The position numbers and the translations under genes are program-made. From Anaeromyces robustus (lineage: Eukaryota > Neocallimastigomycota > Neocallimastigomycetes > Neocallimastigales > Neocallimastigaceae), in assembly GCA_002104895.1 (NCBI GenBank), contig MCFG01000055.1, positions 164,372-228,371 on the forward strand: a stretch of DNA of 64,000 nucleotides. Reading direction: 5' to 3'. The notes beneath the pieces are model-generated. The model ran no database searches. It was not told the origin of the DNA and worked only from the letters and a program-made list of their open reading frames with translations. Below, piece after piece: positions 25,009 to 38,086 of this stretch (within the stretch, counting starts at the first letter, position 1; each line of letters starts with the position of its first letter).

Positions 25009-28000
25009 ATTAAATATTTTTTTTTTTTTTACTTTATTTTACATTGATTATGTATGTATGTATATAGATATATACATATATATATTTTTTTTTTATTCAT
25101 ATGATAAAAAAAATTTTTTTTTCCTTTTTAAAAGTTATTACTACAACAACAACAACAATAACAATAACAATAAATAAATAACAACAATAACAACAACAAT
25201 AAATAAATATATTTATAGTTATTATATAAAATTTTCATTGTTTTATTGTTTTATATTTTTATTATTAAGCTTTAATATTTCATATAATCATATAAAGGAA
25301 TTATATTGTACTTTACATTTACTTGTACTCAAAATTCTTTTTAGTATATATCATGTATAATGAATAATGTAAAAGATATAATCTTATAATCTAATAAATG
25401 TATTTTTTTTTTTTATTTTTTTTTCATATTTATTTAAATTATTTAAACCACGTTGCATTAGGGTAAAAATAATTTTTTTTTCTCTTTTTTTAATATATTA
25501 AAAATAAAATAATGATCATTTTTTTTATTTTAAAAAAGTTAAAAAATAAATATATTTGTTAATAGTTTATAATTACTTATTTTTTATAATAATAAAAAGA
25601 ATTAAAAAAAAAATTTAATCAAGTAATAATAATAAAAAAATAAATAATTGTTATTAAAGGTTAGCTTTTTGTGAACCCTACTAAAAAAATAAAAAAAAAT
25701 TTTTTTTACATCAATGCACATAATCAATTTTTATTATTTTTAATAAAGTATACCTTTTTTTTTTTTTCTTCTAAAAAATAAAATACAGTTCAATATTTAA
25801 TAAAAAAATAAATAAATAAAAAATAAATCAATGACTTTTTTTTCTAAGAATAATTCAAAATTTTATTTTGTTATACTTCTTAATGTTTTATTAGTTTGTT
25901 ATATATAACATTAAAAATCTTTTGTTATTTCTATTAACTTTTATAAAATAAAATTTTTTTAGTAAACTTTTATAATTGAATAGAAAAAAGGGTATATATT
26001 TTTTCTCACTTTTAAAACCTTTCACGTTGTTAATAAAAATAAAAAGATAATATTTTTATAAATACTTTGTTGATTTGATATATATAATTATTTAAATATA
26101 TATAGACAATTATTATTTCTTATTTAAAGTATAATAAAATAAATTATTAGGAAATGTTTTTTTTTTTTGTTCTTTCTTTTTTTCGAGATTCAGTTAAAAA
26201 AAAAAAGAGATAAATTATGAAAAAAAACATATATATATTATTATTTTAATAGCTATAAAAAAAGAAAAAGAAAAATTAAATTAAAAAGTTAAGGAATAAC
26301 AAGAATAATAAGACGAATTGTAAAAAGAAAGAAAAAACGAAAAAAAAAAGCATAAACGAACTATAAAAAATAATTTACGACTCTATTTTAAAGGTAAAGA
26401 AAATTTATTATAATCATTTTCTATATATAGATATTTTAAAAAAAAGCAACTTATTTTGATAGTATATTAGTTTCATATAAGAATATATTATTTAATTTAA
26501 TTAAAAGATTTTAATTAAATAATAAAAAGAAAAAAAGATAAAGTAATTATAAAGGTAATCTTTTTTTTTTTTACCTATTGTTGCCCCAAGTTTTTTTTTT
26601 TTCTATCTTTTATTTTACATTCTTAAATTATATTTTTAAAATGCTTTTTTTTTCTCTCTTTTTAATTTTTATTGATATGTCATTTTTTTATTTATAAGAA
26701 CTTTTCTTTTTTCATTTTTCTTTTTTTTTATTCTTTTTTTCTTTTTATAATTAATAAGTTGAAAAGAAAAAAAAAAGAAAAACATAATTTTTTCAAGATT
26801 CGAACACAAAACAAAATAAAACAAAATAAAACAAATTTAATAAAAAAAATATTAAAAATTTTATTCTTACCATGATGAACAATATGAAATTTAAATGAAA
26901 AAACAAAAAATAAAAAACACATAAACAAAAACACAGAAACAAAAATAAAATGAAACTATAAAAAAAAAACACAAAGAAAAGAAAAAAAGGAAAGTAAAAA
27001 ACAAATGAATGATATGAACTATTTTTTTCTACTTAAAGGTCAAAAGAGTTATAGTTATATCTATTGTATAGTAATTTTTTTTTGAATGTCAATAATAAAT
27101 GATAATAAATAAATAAATAAATAAATAATAAAAATTTTTTGAGGCAACATCAAAAAAAAAAATTCTTTTTTATTTTTTTCTCCCTTCTTTTTTTTTTTTC
27201 ATTATTATTATTATTTATTATTATTATTTATTATATTAATATTAATATTAATATTAATATTAATCATTGAAATAATAAAAATATTTTTAATATTCTACAT
27301 ATTTTTTTATTTATTTATTTTTATTTATTTATTTTGTTTTATTTATTTTGTTTTATTTATTTTTTTGTTAGTTTTTTTATTATTAGTTTTTTTTTTTTAT
27401 AATATAATCATGCATGCATCAAAATCAAAAATGTCTTAAAACATTTTTTTTTTTGTTTTAGCATATATTCATGCATCCAATATTTTTTTTTACAATTAAT
27501 ATACACAATAGATTATAATTTATTATTATTATTTTTTATGTTTTATAATATTTTATATATATTAATATTATTAATATTATTATTATAATTTTTTATTTTC
27601 ATTTTCGTTTTTCGTTTTTTTTATATATAATTTAAAACAATAAAATATAACATAATATAATAAAACAATATAAAATAAAATTATAAAATTATCCGTCGTT
27701 GTAGTACAATTTTGTAAAAAAAAAAAAAATTTGATAACAAATTAATAAATAAGGTTTAAAAATGGAATTTTTTTTTTATTAAAAAAAAAAAAAAAAACGA
27801 AATACGAAATACGAAAAACGAAAAACGAAAAAACGAAAAAAAAAAAAAAAGAAAAACAAAAAAAAACAATAAATAAAACAAAACAAAAAAACACCCTAAA
27901 TATAAATCAAAATACACCCTAATCAATCAATAAATAAAATAAAATAAAATAAAAAGTTAAAATAAAAAAAAATAAAAATAAATTTGTAAAACTAAATATG

Positions 28001-29013
28001 TTAATAGTTAAAATAATTAAATAACCGAATATCTATAATAAGTAAGTAAATAAATAAATAAGATTATAACAAAATTAATCAATAAATATATAATTAATCA
28101 ATAAATATAATTAATATATATAAATAAATTATAATTAATTATAAAATAATTTGTAATCAATGATTAATAATTAAAAATTAATCATTAATCATAATATCAT
28201 AATTATTAAATAATGTAATATTACATTATCAGAAAAAAAATTTTTTTATTTATTATTTATTTAATCTTAATATATTATTTATTGTTTATTGTTAATATAT
28301 TATTTATTTATTTATTTATTTATTTTTACTTTTGTTTTATGATAAATAATTTTATAATTTAAAAAAAAAAAAAAAACTTATACAAAATTTATAAAAAAAA
28401 AAAATTTTTTTTTTTTATGAAAAAGGAAAAAAATAAAACTTTAAAATTTAAAATGGAAAAAAGAAAAAAAATTAGTAACAGAAATAAAAAAAAATTAATT
28501 AAAATAAAATTAAAAATTTGTTTTAAGTATCCAAATTAAGGTATAACAAACTATAAAAGGAAGGTGAAATAAAACAGAAAAATAATTATTTAAATTAAAT
28601 TTTTTATTAATAATTTGACATTATTAAAAAATTTAATAATTAAAGTATTAAATTTATTGTTTTTCATTTATTAAAAAAAAAATTTTTTTTTTCAATTAAA
28701 AAAAGAATAAAGACATGTATTACAAAAAAAAAAATAATATAAAAATAATATAAAAAATAATAATATAAAACAAAAAAAAAAAAAAAAACAAAAAACAAAA
28801 AAACAAAAAATAAAAACAAAAACAAAAATAAATTAAGAAAAAATAATTTTTTTTAAAAAAAAAATTTTTTTTTAAAAAAAAAGTTGTTTTTTTGTATCAT
28901 AAACAATTTACATTGTAATATAAACAATTTTTATAATTAAAAATTAATATTTAATAATTAATTTTTAATATTTAATAATTAATAATTAATAATTAATAAT
29001 GTAATATTTAAAA

Positions 29014-29072
29014 ATTAATATTTAATATTTAATATTTAATATTTAATATTTAATATTTAATATTTAATATTT
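29014..29072. repeat. Heptanucleotide tandem array (TAATATT)n
   Basis: About eight near-perfect copies of a 7-bp A/T unit in direct succession. It is a minisatellite with no coding content. Confidence 0.7.
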
Positions 29073-32000
29073 ATTTAATATAGTATTACTGTGTATAAAT
29101 AAATATATATAATTATATTATAAAATATAAATATATACTATAGATTATATGTAAATTACAAATATTAAATAAATAAATAAATAAACAAACAAAAAAAAAA
29201 AAAAGTATAATACATTTTACAGAATAAATACGCGATGAACCTATAAAAACACATATATATACACATATATGTATATATACATCTATATATACATCTATAC
29301 ATACATACATACATACACGTAATACACATTCACATAATACACATATACCTAATACACATATACCTAATACAAATTATACATAATACTCTATAGATAAGTT
29401 TACCATATATATTATAATGCATATACTTTTATATGTATATGCATATGTATATAATCTTTAATAGTCTTTTTAATACTCTATAAGTATACTATACAGTATA
29501 ATCAATATATAGTTAATATATAGTAAGATGATATACAATTTTATGTTTCTATTTATATTTCTATTTAAATTTCTATTTATTTTTTTATTCATAGTATATA
29601 TAAGAATTTATACTTATAAAAGATACTATATATATGCTATATTAAAGAATATATATATAGAATATATTTATAGAATGAAATATATTATATAAATGTTATA
29701 TTAGAGAATATATAGAGAATATATTTATAGAATAAAATATAATATATATATCTTGATATATAATATAAAAACAATTATAATATATAAAAAAGAGTTAGAT
29801 AATAAATATTATTATATTAGAAGTAATATTAATATTTATTAATTCTTTTGATCATAAAAAGATATAATTTTTTATGTTTAATAATTTTTATCTTAAGCTC
29901 AATAGAAAAAAAAATAGATAATTTTTATTATATAATTTTTATTTATTTATTTATTATTTATTATTTATTATTTACTATTTAGTATTTATTATTAATTATT
30001 TATTAATTATTTATTATTTATTATTTATATTTTTAGTTATTTATTATTTATTATTCATTATTTATTTATTTATTTAGTTATTATTTATTTATTTATTTAT
30101 ATATTTTTGTGTAAAACGTTACACCATTGTTTTAATTTTAATGAATTCTTTGTGATTGTTTTATTTTTATAAAAAAAAGATCAATAAAAAAAAAATATTT
30201 CACATAAAAATTTATTAGAAGAATTATTTTTATTTATTTTATTTTTCGATATCCATACTCATATACTCACAACCATAACCATAATTATTACCATACATTT
30301 TTATTTATTTAATATTTTTATATTCCATTATTATTTTCTATTTTCTTTTTTTTATATTATTTATTTTTTATTTTTTTATTTTTTTATTTTTTATTTTTTA
30401 TTTTTTTTTATTTTTTTTATTGTTTATTTATTTTTATTCTATTTTATTTTTATTGGTACTTGTGTTTTATAAGATTTAATAATTTCATTATTTCTTATTT
30501 GTTTAATTTTTTTATTAATACATAAAAAAAGAATTTCATTTTATTTTATTTTATTTTATATAAATATAATATAATATAATAATAATATAATATAATATAA
30601 TAATATAATATAATAATAATATAATAATATAAGTAATATAATATATAATTAATCAAGTAATACTAAATAAATAAATTTTTTTATAGAATAAAAAAAAAAA
30701 AAATGACATCATTATTTAATATTATTTAATCTAAAACAAGAAACAAAAAAAAAAAAAATTTTTTTTATTAAAATTTTATTTAATTTAATTTATATTAATT
30801 TTTAATAAATTTTTTATTTATTTTATGTTTTTTTTTTTTTTTTATGTTTTTGTTTCTTTTTTTGTTTTTTGTTTTTTTAATTATTATTTAAATTATTTAT
30901 TTTTAATATTAATAATTAAATTATTAAATAAATTATTAAATAATTAAAACAATATAAAAATAATTATTTAAAACCATTCTTAAAAAATATTTTAAGCCTT
31001 ATTTCACATATTTATTTTTTTTTATTATTTAATAATTATTTATTGTTAACAATTAAATACTTTTTTTTATATATATATTAGTTTTATTAAACTGCTTTTT
31101 TTTTTTGCTTATATCATTATTCTTGGTATTACAGATATTATAATTATTATTGGTATTGTTTTATTGTTATATTATTAATATTTATTAATTTATTTATTAT
31201 TTAATATTTTTTAGATTAGCTAATTTATGCTTTAATATTTAATTACTTTGCTATTAATAAAAATTAATAATTTTTTAAACAATAATAATTTAAAGATGAT
31301 TTATAATCTCTACTTTCCTTAAGTGTAATATTGCAGATATTCTCAAGAAAACGAAGATTAGTATCACTTTTTTTTTTTTCCGAAGTATTAAAATAATATT
31401 ATCAAATTGCTTTTTTTTTTTTTTTTTTAACTATTGAATAATCAATAATGAAATTCATAAACAATAAACAATAAATAATAATGAATAATAAATAATAATA
31501 AATAATTAATAATAATTAATATTTTTAATTGATTTTTAGGTTAAAACAATAAAAAACAATCACCTCAAAATTTAATCAATTTTTTAATTTTTTAATTTTT
31601 AATTTTTTTTTAACACAATATATTATGTTTATTGTATTTATTATATATATTATATTTATTACATTTATTATATTTATTATATTTATTTATTTATTGTATT
31701 TATTGTATTTATTGTATTGATTATATTTATTGTATTTATTTAAAATTATTACACAATTATGACATTATGAAATCATTTTATGAAATGTTTATTTATTTTA
31801 ATAGTTTTATTTCTATTTTTTTTTTGCTTTTAAACACAATTTTATGAAATTGGAAATTGTGTTTTTATTCAAATAATAGTTTATTTTCTTATTGAACTTC
31901 GAAGAAGTGTTCTTTATTTTTTTTTTATTGAATTAACAATATTATTATAATAATTAATTTATTTTTTTCCCTTAATTTTTTTAATAATAATCGAAATTTT

Positions 32001-33455
32001 TATATTGTTTTTTTTTTCTGTTTTTTTTTTTTTTTTATTTACTTACAAGAAATTTTTTTGAACCTTTTTTTTTTTTTAATATTCTGTTATTTCTTAATAA
32101 TTATTAAATATATAAACTTTATTTAATATAATTTCAATTATCATATAAATGTATAAATGTATGTAACATTTAACATACAACAACACAACACATTTTGTAT
32201 ATACCTTTGAATAAATGAATCATTTTTTTTTAAAAAAAAAAAAAAAAAAAACTAATTTTTTATATCAAATAAATAAATCAATAATTATAAAATAAATAAA
32301 TCAATAATTATAAATCAATAAATCAATAAATAATAATAAATAAATAATAAATTACTAATTCAATTATAATATATTAAAAATGTATTACTGATAATTTATT
32401 TAGTTAATTTTTGTGATTTCGTAATATTGTATATTTGTATCAGCTACAAACATTTGTAATATGAAAAAAAAAATTAAACAATTTAATAGTTAAATTTCCA
32501 TTTATGAAATAAACTTTTTTTAATAGAATATTTAATATAAATCTTAACCTAAAAAAAAACCTTATTCTATAATACAATTTGATTATAAAAAAAGTGCAGG
32601 ATAAAGATAAAATAATAATATAAAAAATAAAATTAAAAATAAAATTAAAATTAAAAATAAAATAGAAAATAGAAAATAAAAAATAGAAAATAAAATTGAT
32701 TAATAAATAAATAAATAAATAAATAAATAAAAATGATGGATAAATTAATTATGGATAATGGATAAAATTTATTAATAATTAATAATTTATAATACATACA
32801 TCATATAATGAATAATAAATGAATAAAAAATAAAATAATACATTATGAAAAAAACTATAAATATAACTAAATAATAATAAATAATAAACAATAACTAAAC
32901 AAATAATAGATTAAAGATAATAAATAATTAGTTATAGAAACTTAAGAAATTGTTTTAATTATTTCTAATATATATATATAATTAAAAAAAAATTAGTCAT
33001 TATAAATAATTTATTAGAAGTGACAAAATTAATAAACATATTAATTATAAATAACTAAATAAAGAAAAGGAAAGTTATAAAACAGAATTAAGGTTTAAAG
33101 TTGGGTAATTTTATATAGCAAAAAAAAATGAGTAATAAAAAAAAATTTAGTAAAAGGAATAAAAATAGAAATAATAATAAATTTGATTAATGAATATAAT
33201 AAATGTAATAAATGAATAAATATAATAAATAAATGAATATAATAAATGAATTATAATAATTAAAATAAATGAATATAATTAATATAATAATAAATATAAT
33301 AAATGAATAAATATAATAAATTTAATAAATGAATATAATAAATATAATAATAAATCAATTATTAAATATATAATCAATAAATTATAATTGATTAATAAAT
33401 AAATAATTAGACAAAATGGAAAAAAATGTATAAAAATGTATAAAAATGTATAAAA

Positions 33456-33456
33456 G

Positions 33457-33509
<53 letters not shown>
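33456..33509. repeat. AAAT tetranucleotide microsatellite
   Basis: Uninterrupted AAAT/TAAA units over about 54 bp inside the gene-free spacer. Confidence 0.8.
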
Positions 33510-33512
<3 letters not shown>

Positions 33513-35435
33513 AATTATTTTTTATTATATATTTTATAAAAATTTTAATAAAATTTAATTTAATTAAATTAAATTAAAAAAAAAATAAATTTTAAAATTT
33601 TAATATTTTAAAAATATTTTCAATTAACAATATTTAGAGAAGAATAATTTAATTTATTAAATTAATTAAGTACAAAAAACGAAAAAAAAAAACTAAAAAT
33701 AGTTTTTAAAACTAATTTTTTTTATTTCAATGTACTTTGAAAAAAAAAAAAAAAAAAAAAAAAAACTAATAAAAAAAAAGACAAAAACAAAAATGAAAAA
33801 AAAAACTTTTTTTTTTTAATCTAATTTTTCATTATTCTTTTTATTTTTATTAGTTCAATTTTTTATTATTTTTTAATTATTTTTTTATTATTTTTTTATT
33901 ATTTTTTTATTATTTTTTAATTATTTAATATTATAGAATTATTTAAATTATGTTACAAAATTTTAAAAATTAAGAAAAAAAAATTAAAACAAATTTTTTA
34001 TTTTTTATTGTATAAAATAGAAAAAAAATTAACAAATTTAGATCTACTCTATAGAGAACTAACAAAATAATTATAATAACTATAAAATGTTTTAATAGAC
34101 AAAATTTAATAGAAATGGTTTCTAAATTATAATTATAATTATTTATTTACTTATTATTTGTTTATTTATTTATTATTTATTATTTATTTATTTATTTATC
34201 TATAATACTATTCTATTTTCTATTTTTTGCATTTTTTATTTTCTATTTTCTTTTTCGTTTTTTTATTTTTTATTATTTATTTTAGAAAATCCTAATGAAT
34301 TAATTTTTTTAAAAAAAAAAAGAAATCATTCAGATTTAATATACTATAAAATATATTCTAATATATTAAATGTTAAATGAAATAAATAGAACTTTATTTA
34401 ATAAATAAAAGTTGACGTGAGTAATCGAAAAGTTAATTAAAGAATTAATTAATGAACTAATAATCATTCATCATCAAAAAGTTTAAAAAAAAAAAATAAA
34501 AAAAAAAAAATAAAAAAAAAAAAAAGAAAACAAAATAATTAAATAATAATTATATAAATAAATAAATAAATAATATATTAAAATTAAATAAATAAATATA
34601 TAATTAAATAAATAAATAGTATAAAAAGAATATAATGTAAATTGTATTGATAGATTAAAAAAAAAACTTTAAAAAGTAAAACAATGTAAAATAAAATAAA
34701 ATAAAAAAAAAATTAAAGATGGAATAGAAAAAAAAATAAAACAAAATAAAACAAAAAAAATTAAAAAAAAAAAAAATTAATAATTAATAAGTTAATAATA
34801 CATAAAATAATAAAATAATAATTAATAATACATAAAATAATAATAATAAGATAATAAATTATTAAATTATTAAATAATTCATAAGATAATAATTGATGAC
34901 TACATCCAATTAACTACTAAAAAAAGAAAAACAAAAATATTAAAACAAAAAAAAAAAAAAAAAAAAAAAAGATAATACATAAATACATAAAATATAAATA
35001 AATAAATACATAAATACTTATAATAATAAATATAATTTATAAAGTTTATAAATTTTATTTATTATTATTTATACTTATTTATTCTTTTTTGTTAATATTA
35101 TTTATTTAATTTTTATTTTATTAAATTTTATTTATTATTATTTATAATATTAAAATATTAGGAATAATATTTATTATTCTTAATTGATAGTCATTTTTAT
35201 TTTTCATTTATCTTCTTAATTAATTAATTAATTAGTAAAAAAAAATATATAAAAAGAGGACAAAAATCTTTAAAAAAAAAAAAAAAATTCTTTTTTTCTT
35301 CTTTTTTTTTTATTAATAAGAAGAGATAATCAAAAAAATAAAAAAATAGTAATAATAAAAAATAAAAAAAAAAAAATAAAAAAAAAAAAAAATAAAATAA
35401 AAAAAAAAAAATTCTGATTATAATAATACTAAATT

Positions 35436-35472
35436 AATCTATATTTTGGCTTTATTAAAACAAAATTAGATT
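35436..35472. promoter_or_regulatory. Second conserved upstream motif, 7-helix gene 4
   Basis: AATCTATATTTT, GGCTTTATTAAAACAAAA, TTAGATT. The order and spacing match the copies before genes 2 and 3, and it lies 131 bp upstream of the palindrome. Confidence 0.5.
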
Positions 35473-35566
35473 ATAATATTATTATATAGAATTGTATATA
35501 GTATTATTTATTAAAACGAAATACTATTTAACTTTTTTTTTTTTTTTTTTTAGATAAATTACTAAT

Positions 35567-35594
35567 TCATAATATTTTTATTAAAATATTATAA
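35567..35594. promoter_or_regulatory. Conserved upstream palindrome of 7-helix gene 4
   Basis: TCATAATATTTT, TATT, AAAATATTATAA. One base in the outer left arm differs from gene 1. It is centred about 501 bp upstream of the ATG at 36082. Confidence 0.55.
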
Positions 35595-36081
35595 ATAATA
35601 ATTAAATAGTTAAAAAAAAAAAAAAAGTATTATTATTTATATTAAATTTATAAGTTATTCTTATTATCTAAATTATATCTAAGATATTTAAAATAGTAAT
35701 AATAATAAAAGAGTTAAATAATTAAAAATAAATAAAAGAAATAATTATTTAATAGTTAATACTTTTTTTTTTATTATTAATTTAATTATTAACAATATTT
35801 TTGTATATATATTTAAGTATTATATTATATTAAATTAAATAATACTAATAATAATAATAATACTAATAATAATTTTTATTGTTAATACTTATTTAATTTA
35901 ATTTGATTTATAATAAAAATTAAAAAAAAAAAAAAAAAAAACAAATTGGTATTCATCCACAACTTCCTTTTATTTTTTTATTTTTTATTTTTAAATACAT
36001 GAAAAATTAATTAAAACTAAAACAAAAAAAAATAGAAAATTATAAAAAAAAAAATACAAAAAAAAAAAAAAGAAAAAAAAA

Positions 36082-37512
36082 ATGGATTATAAGAATGAAA
36101 CTCTTATTAATAATTATTTATTTAATTATGGTGAATCTAATTATTTATTAAATAATAATACCACAGAAATACCATTTTATGAAAATTATCATGAAAAAGA
36201 ATCATTATACAGATTTCACCCAAATAGTGCTACATGTTATGGAAAAGAATATACTAATGTTATAATGGGTGTTAGTGGACAATTTCATGATTCAGATTGT
36301 TATACCTTCATTATACAATTTATTATTGTTTCCTTAATGTATATCAATGTTGGTAGAGGAAAATATTGGTTACTTTTATTTCTTGCATCTTTAGCTGGTA
36401 TATTTGGTGCATTTGTTGAAAATACTACTCTTGGTTTTATTTGTCAAGTTAAAACTAGAAATACTTCCTATAATAACGTTTTTTCCTTTTTACTTAATGA
36501 AATATTTTGGATCACGAATGAATATTCTGTACCTTTATTAAATTTAATTAAAATGCAAGCTTTTTCAGAAGTAAAATTAACTAAATATATCACTTATATT
36601 ATCTTTTTATTAGCTTTACCATTTATGGTTTTCAGATTTTTAATTGGTTATAATCGTATGACAAGAGGTTACCTATTAGATTCAGATATTCGTGCTTATC
36701 ACTCTGGTGCTTTTGGAGTTATGGCTGCTGCTGATATACTTTGTACTATAACGATTCTTTATTTTTCAAGAAAAACCAATAATGATATTTTACAAGGTCA
36801 AGCTAGTAATATTAAACATCATGTTAAACGTTCCAGTTATACCATTTTAATTATTGTTGATATTGTCAGTTTTGTTCTTTGTGTTTTGGAACTTATTGCC
36901 GATACCGGACCACTTAAAGATAAAATATCTACTCAATTTGTAGTTCCTTTCCATTGTTTAAAAAACTCTTTTGCTTTAATTTTAGCAACCGATGCTGTTA
37001 TCTTTAAATATGGTGTTAATTCGGAATATGCTGGTTATGGTAGTAGTGGTCATGGTGCTCATGGTAATCGTAGTGGAAGTTATGGTTATCAATTAAATAG
37101 TGGTAGAAAATATTCTAATCATTCCTATGATATTACTTATACTAATGATACTACTTATCCATCTCTTCCAAATATGAGTAGTAGTTCTTTAAATGTTATG
37201 GGTAATGGTAATGGTAAAAGTTATAATACTAATAACAATAGTCCTACTAATGCTACTAATAATAATTATAATAATTATAATAATTATGGTAATAATGGTA
37301 AATCTGGTAATGAACCTATGGCAAATGTTACCCCTTATAATTATCCAACTTTTGATATGGATATGTATGCTAAATCTTCCAATAAAAATAAAACTATTAT
37401 TAAGAATTTTACAAATATTAAAACTCAAACTATTGTAGAAGACTTATCTAATCATCAAAAACGTGATATAGATTATCAACCTAATCAAACTTTTGGATTC
37501 TTGAATAAATAA
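36082..37512 (+). CDS. Seven-helix membrane protein, tandem family member 4 (476 aa, function unknown)
   Basis: Intronless paralogue closing the array. The longer N-terminus (1-40) is Asn/Tyr-rich with sequons (N5, N26) and has no signal peptide. It is followed by SLYRFHPNSATCYG (41-54) and DSDCYTF (70-76). Predicted helices lie at about 73-91, 95-121, 134-156, 169-190, 208-229, 251-271 and 285-310. It carries the invariant NVGRGKYWLLLF, NLIKMQAF, GYLLDSDIRAYH, VKRSSY, and TDAVIFKYGV. A Cys conserved in helix 2 of the other members (GVCGAF or GLCGSV) is Phe here (GIFGAF), so that Cys is not essential to the fold. The tail (311-476) has Gly/Ser/Tyr then Asn/Tyr repeats, then MANVTPYNYPTFDMDMYAKS (PYNY 418-421), an IIKNFTNIKT block and a terminal TFGFLNK, closest to member 2. 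Function is unknown. Confidence 0.92.
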   Translation: MDYKNETLINNYLFNYGESNYLLNNNTTEIPFYENYHEKESLYRFHPNSATCYGKEYTNVIMGVSGQFHDSDCYTFIIQFIIVSLMYINVGRGKYWLLLFLASLAGIFGAFVENTTLGFICQVKTRNTSYNNVFSFLLNEIFWITNEYSVPLLNLIKMQAFSEVKLTKYITYIIFLLALPFMVFRFLIGYNRMTRGYLLDSDIRAYHSGAFGVMAAADILCTITILYFSRKTNNDILQGQASNIKHHVKRSSYTILIIVDIVSFVLCVLELIADTGPLKDKISTQFVVPFHCLKNSFALILATDAVIFKYGVNSEYAGYGSSGHGAHGNRSGSYGYQLNSGRKYSNHSYDITYTNDTTYPSLPNMSSSSLNVMGNGNGKSYNTNNNSPTNATNNNYNNYNNYGNNGKSGNEPMANVTPYNYPTFDMDMYAKSSNKNKTIIKNFTNIKTQTIVEDLSNHQKRDIDYQPNQTFGFLNK

Positions 37513-38052
37513 ATAAATAAATAATCATAAAAATAAACATAAAAATAAAAATTAAAATAAAAATAAAAATAAAAAGTAAAGAAAAAAATTGAAAAAAAGT
37601 AAAAAAGTAAATAAAAAGTAAAAAAGTAAAAAAAATTAAGAAAAAAATTAAACTAAAAAAATAAATAGATCTAAAAATAATATTACGAATTAGAAAAAAA
37701 AAAAAAAAAAGAATTTTAAAAAAATAAAACGAAAAATTAAAAATAAAAAAAAAGAGGATCAAAAATTGAAATAGAAATAATAAATCAATAACATGGATGG
37801 ATCATTTGAATTAAAACAAAAATATTAAAAAAAAAAAAAAAAAAAGATTAAAATAATACAAATATATATATTTATAAAAAATTAATTTATTTAATTTAAA
37901 CATAAAACAAACGAAAAAACCCCTAATATAATGAATTTAAATTAAGATAAAACTATAGAAAAAAAAAATAAAAAAAAAAAAAATTCCAACAGAAAACGAT
38001 AAAAAGTATTTTAAATAATATTAAAATATTTTGAAACACAAAAATAATAAAG

Positions 38053-38086
<34 letters not shown>

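Larger units (their letters stand above)
24047..35435. other. Gene-free A/T-rich spacer between 7-helix genes 3 and 4
   Basis: No gene recognised over about 11.4 kb. It contains a 22-bp perfect inverted repeat (24928-25008), a poly(G) word GGGGGGTGTTA at about 24805-24815, an ATTAAT hexamer array at about 27236-27264, a heptamer array at 29014-29072, ACAT/CACATA microsatellites at about 29250-29370, and AAAT arrays at 33456-33509. A small patch, about 31300-31390, is less A/T-biased but has no open frame. Apparent short open frames are simple-repeat translations. Confidence 0.5.

Noticed and set aside
26785-26875. AAGATTCGAACAC word resembling the T arm of a tRNA
   Set aside because: No acceptor, D or anticodon stem can be formed around it.
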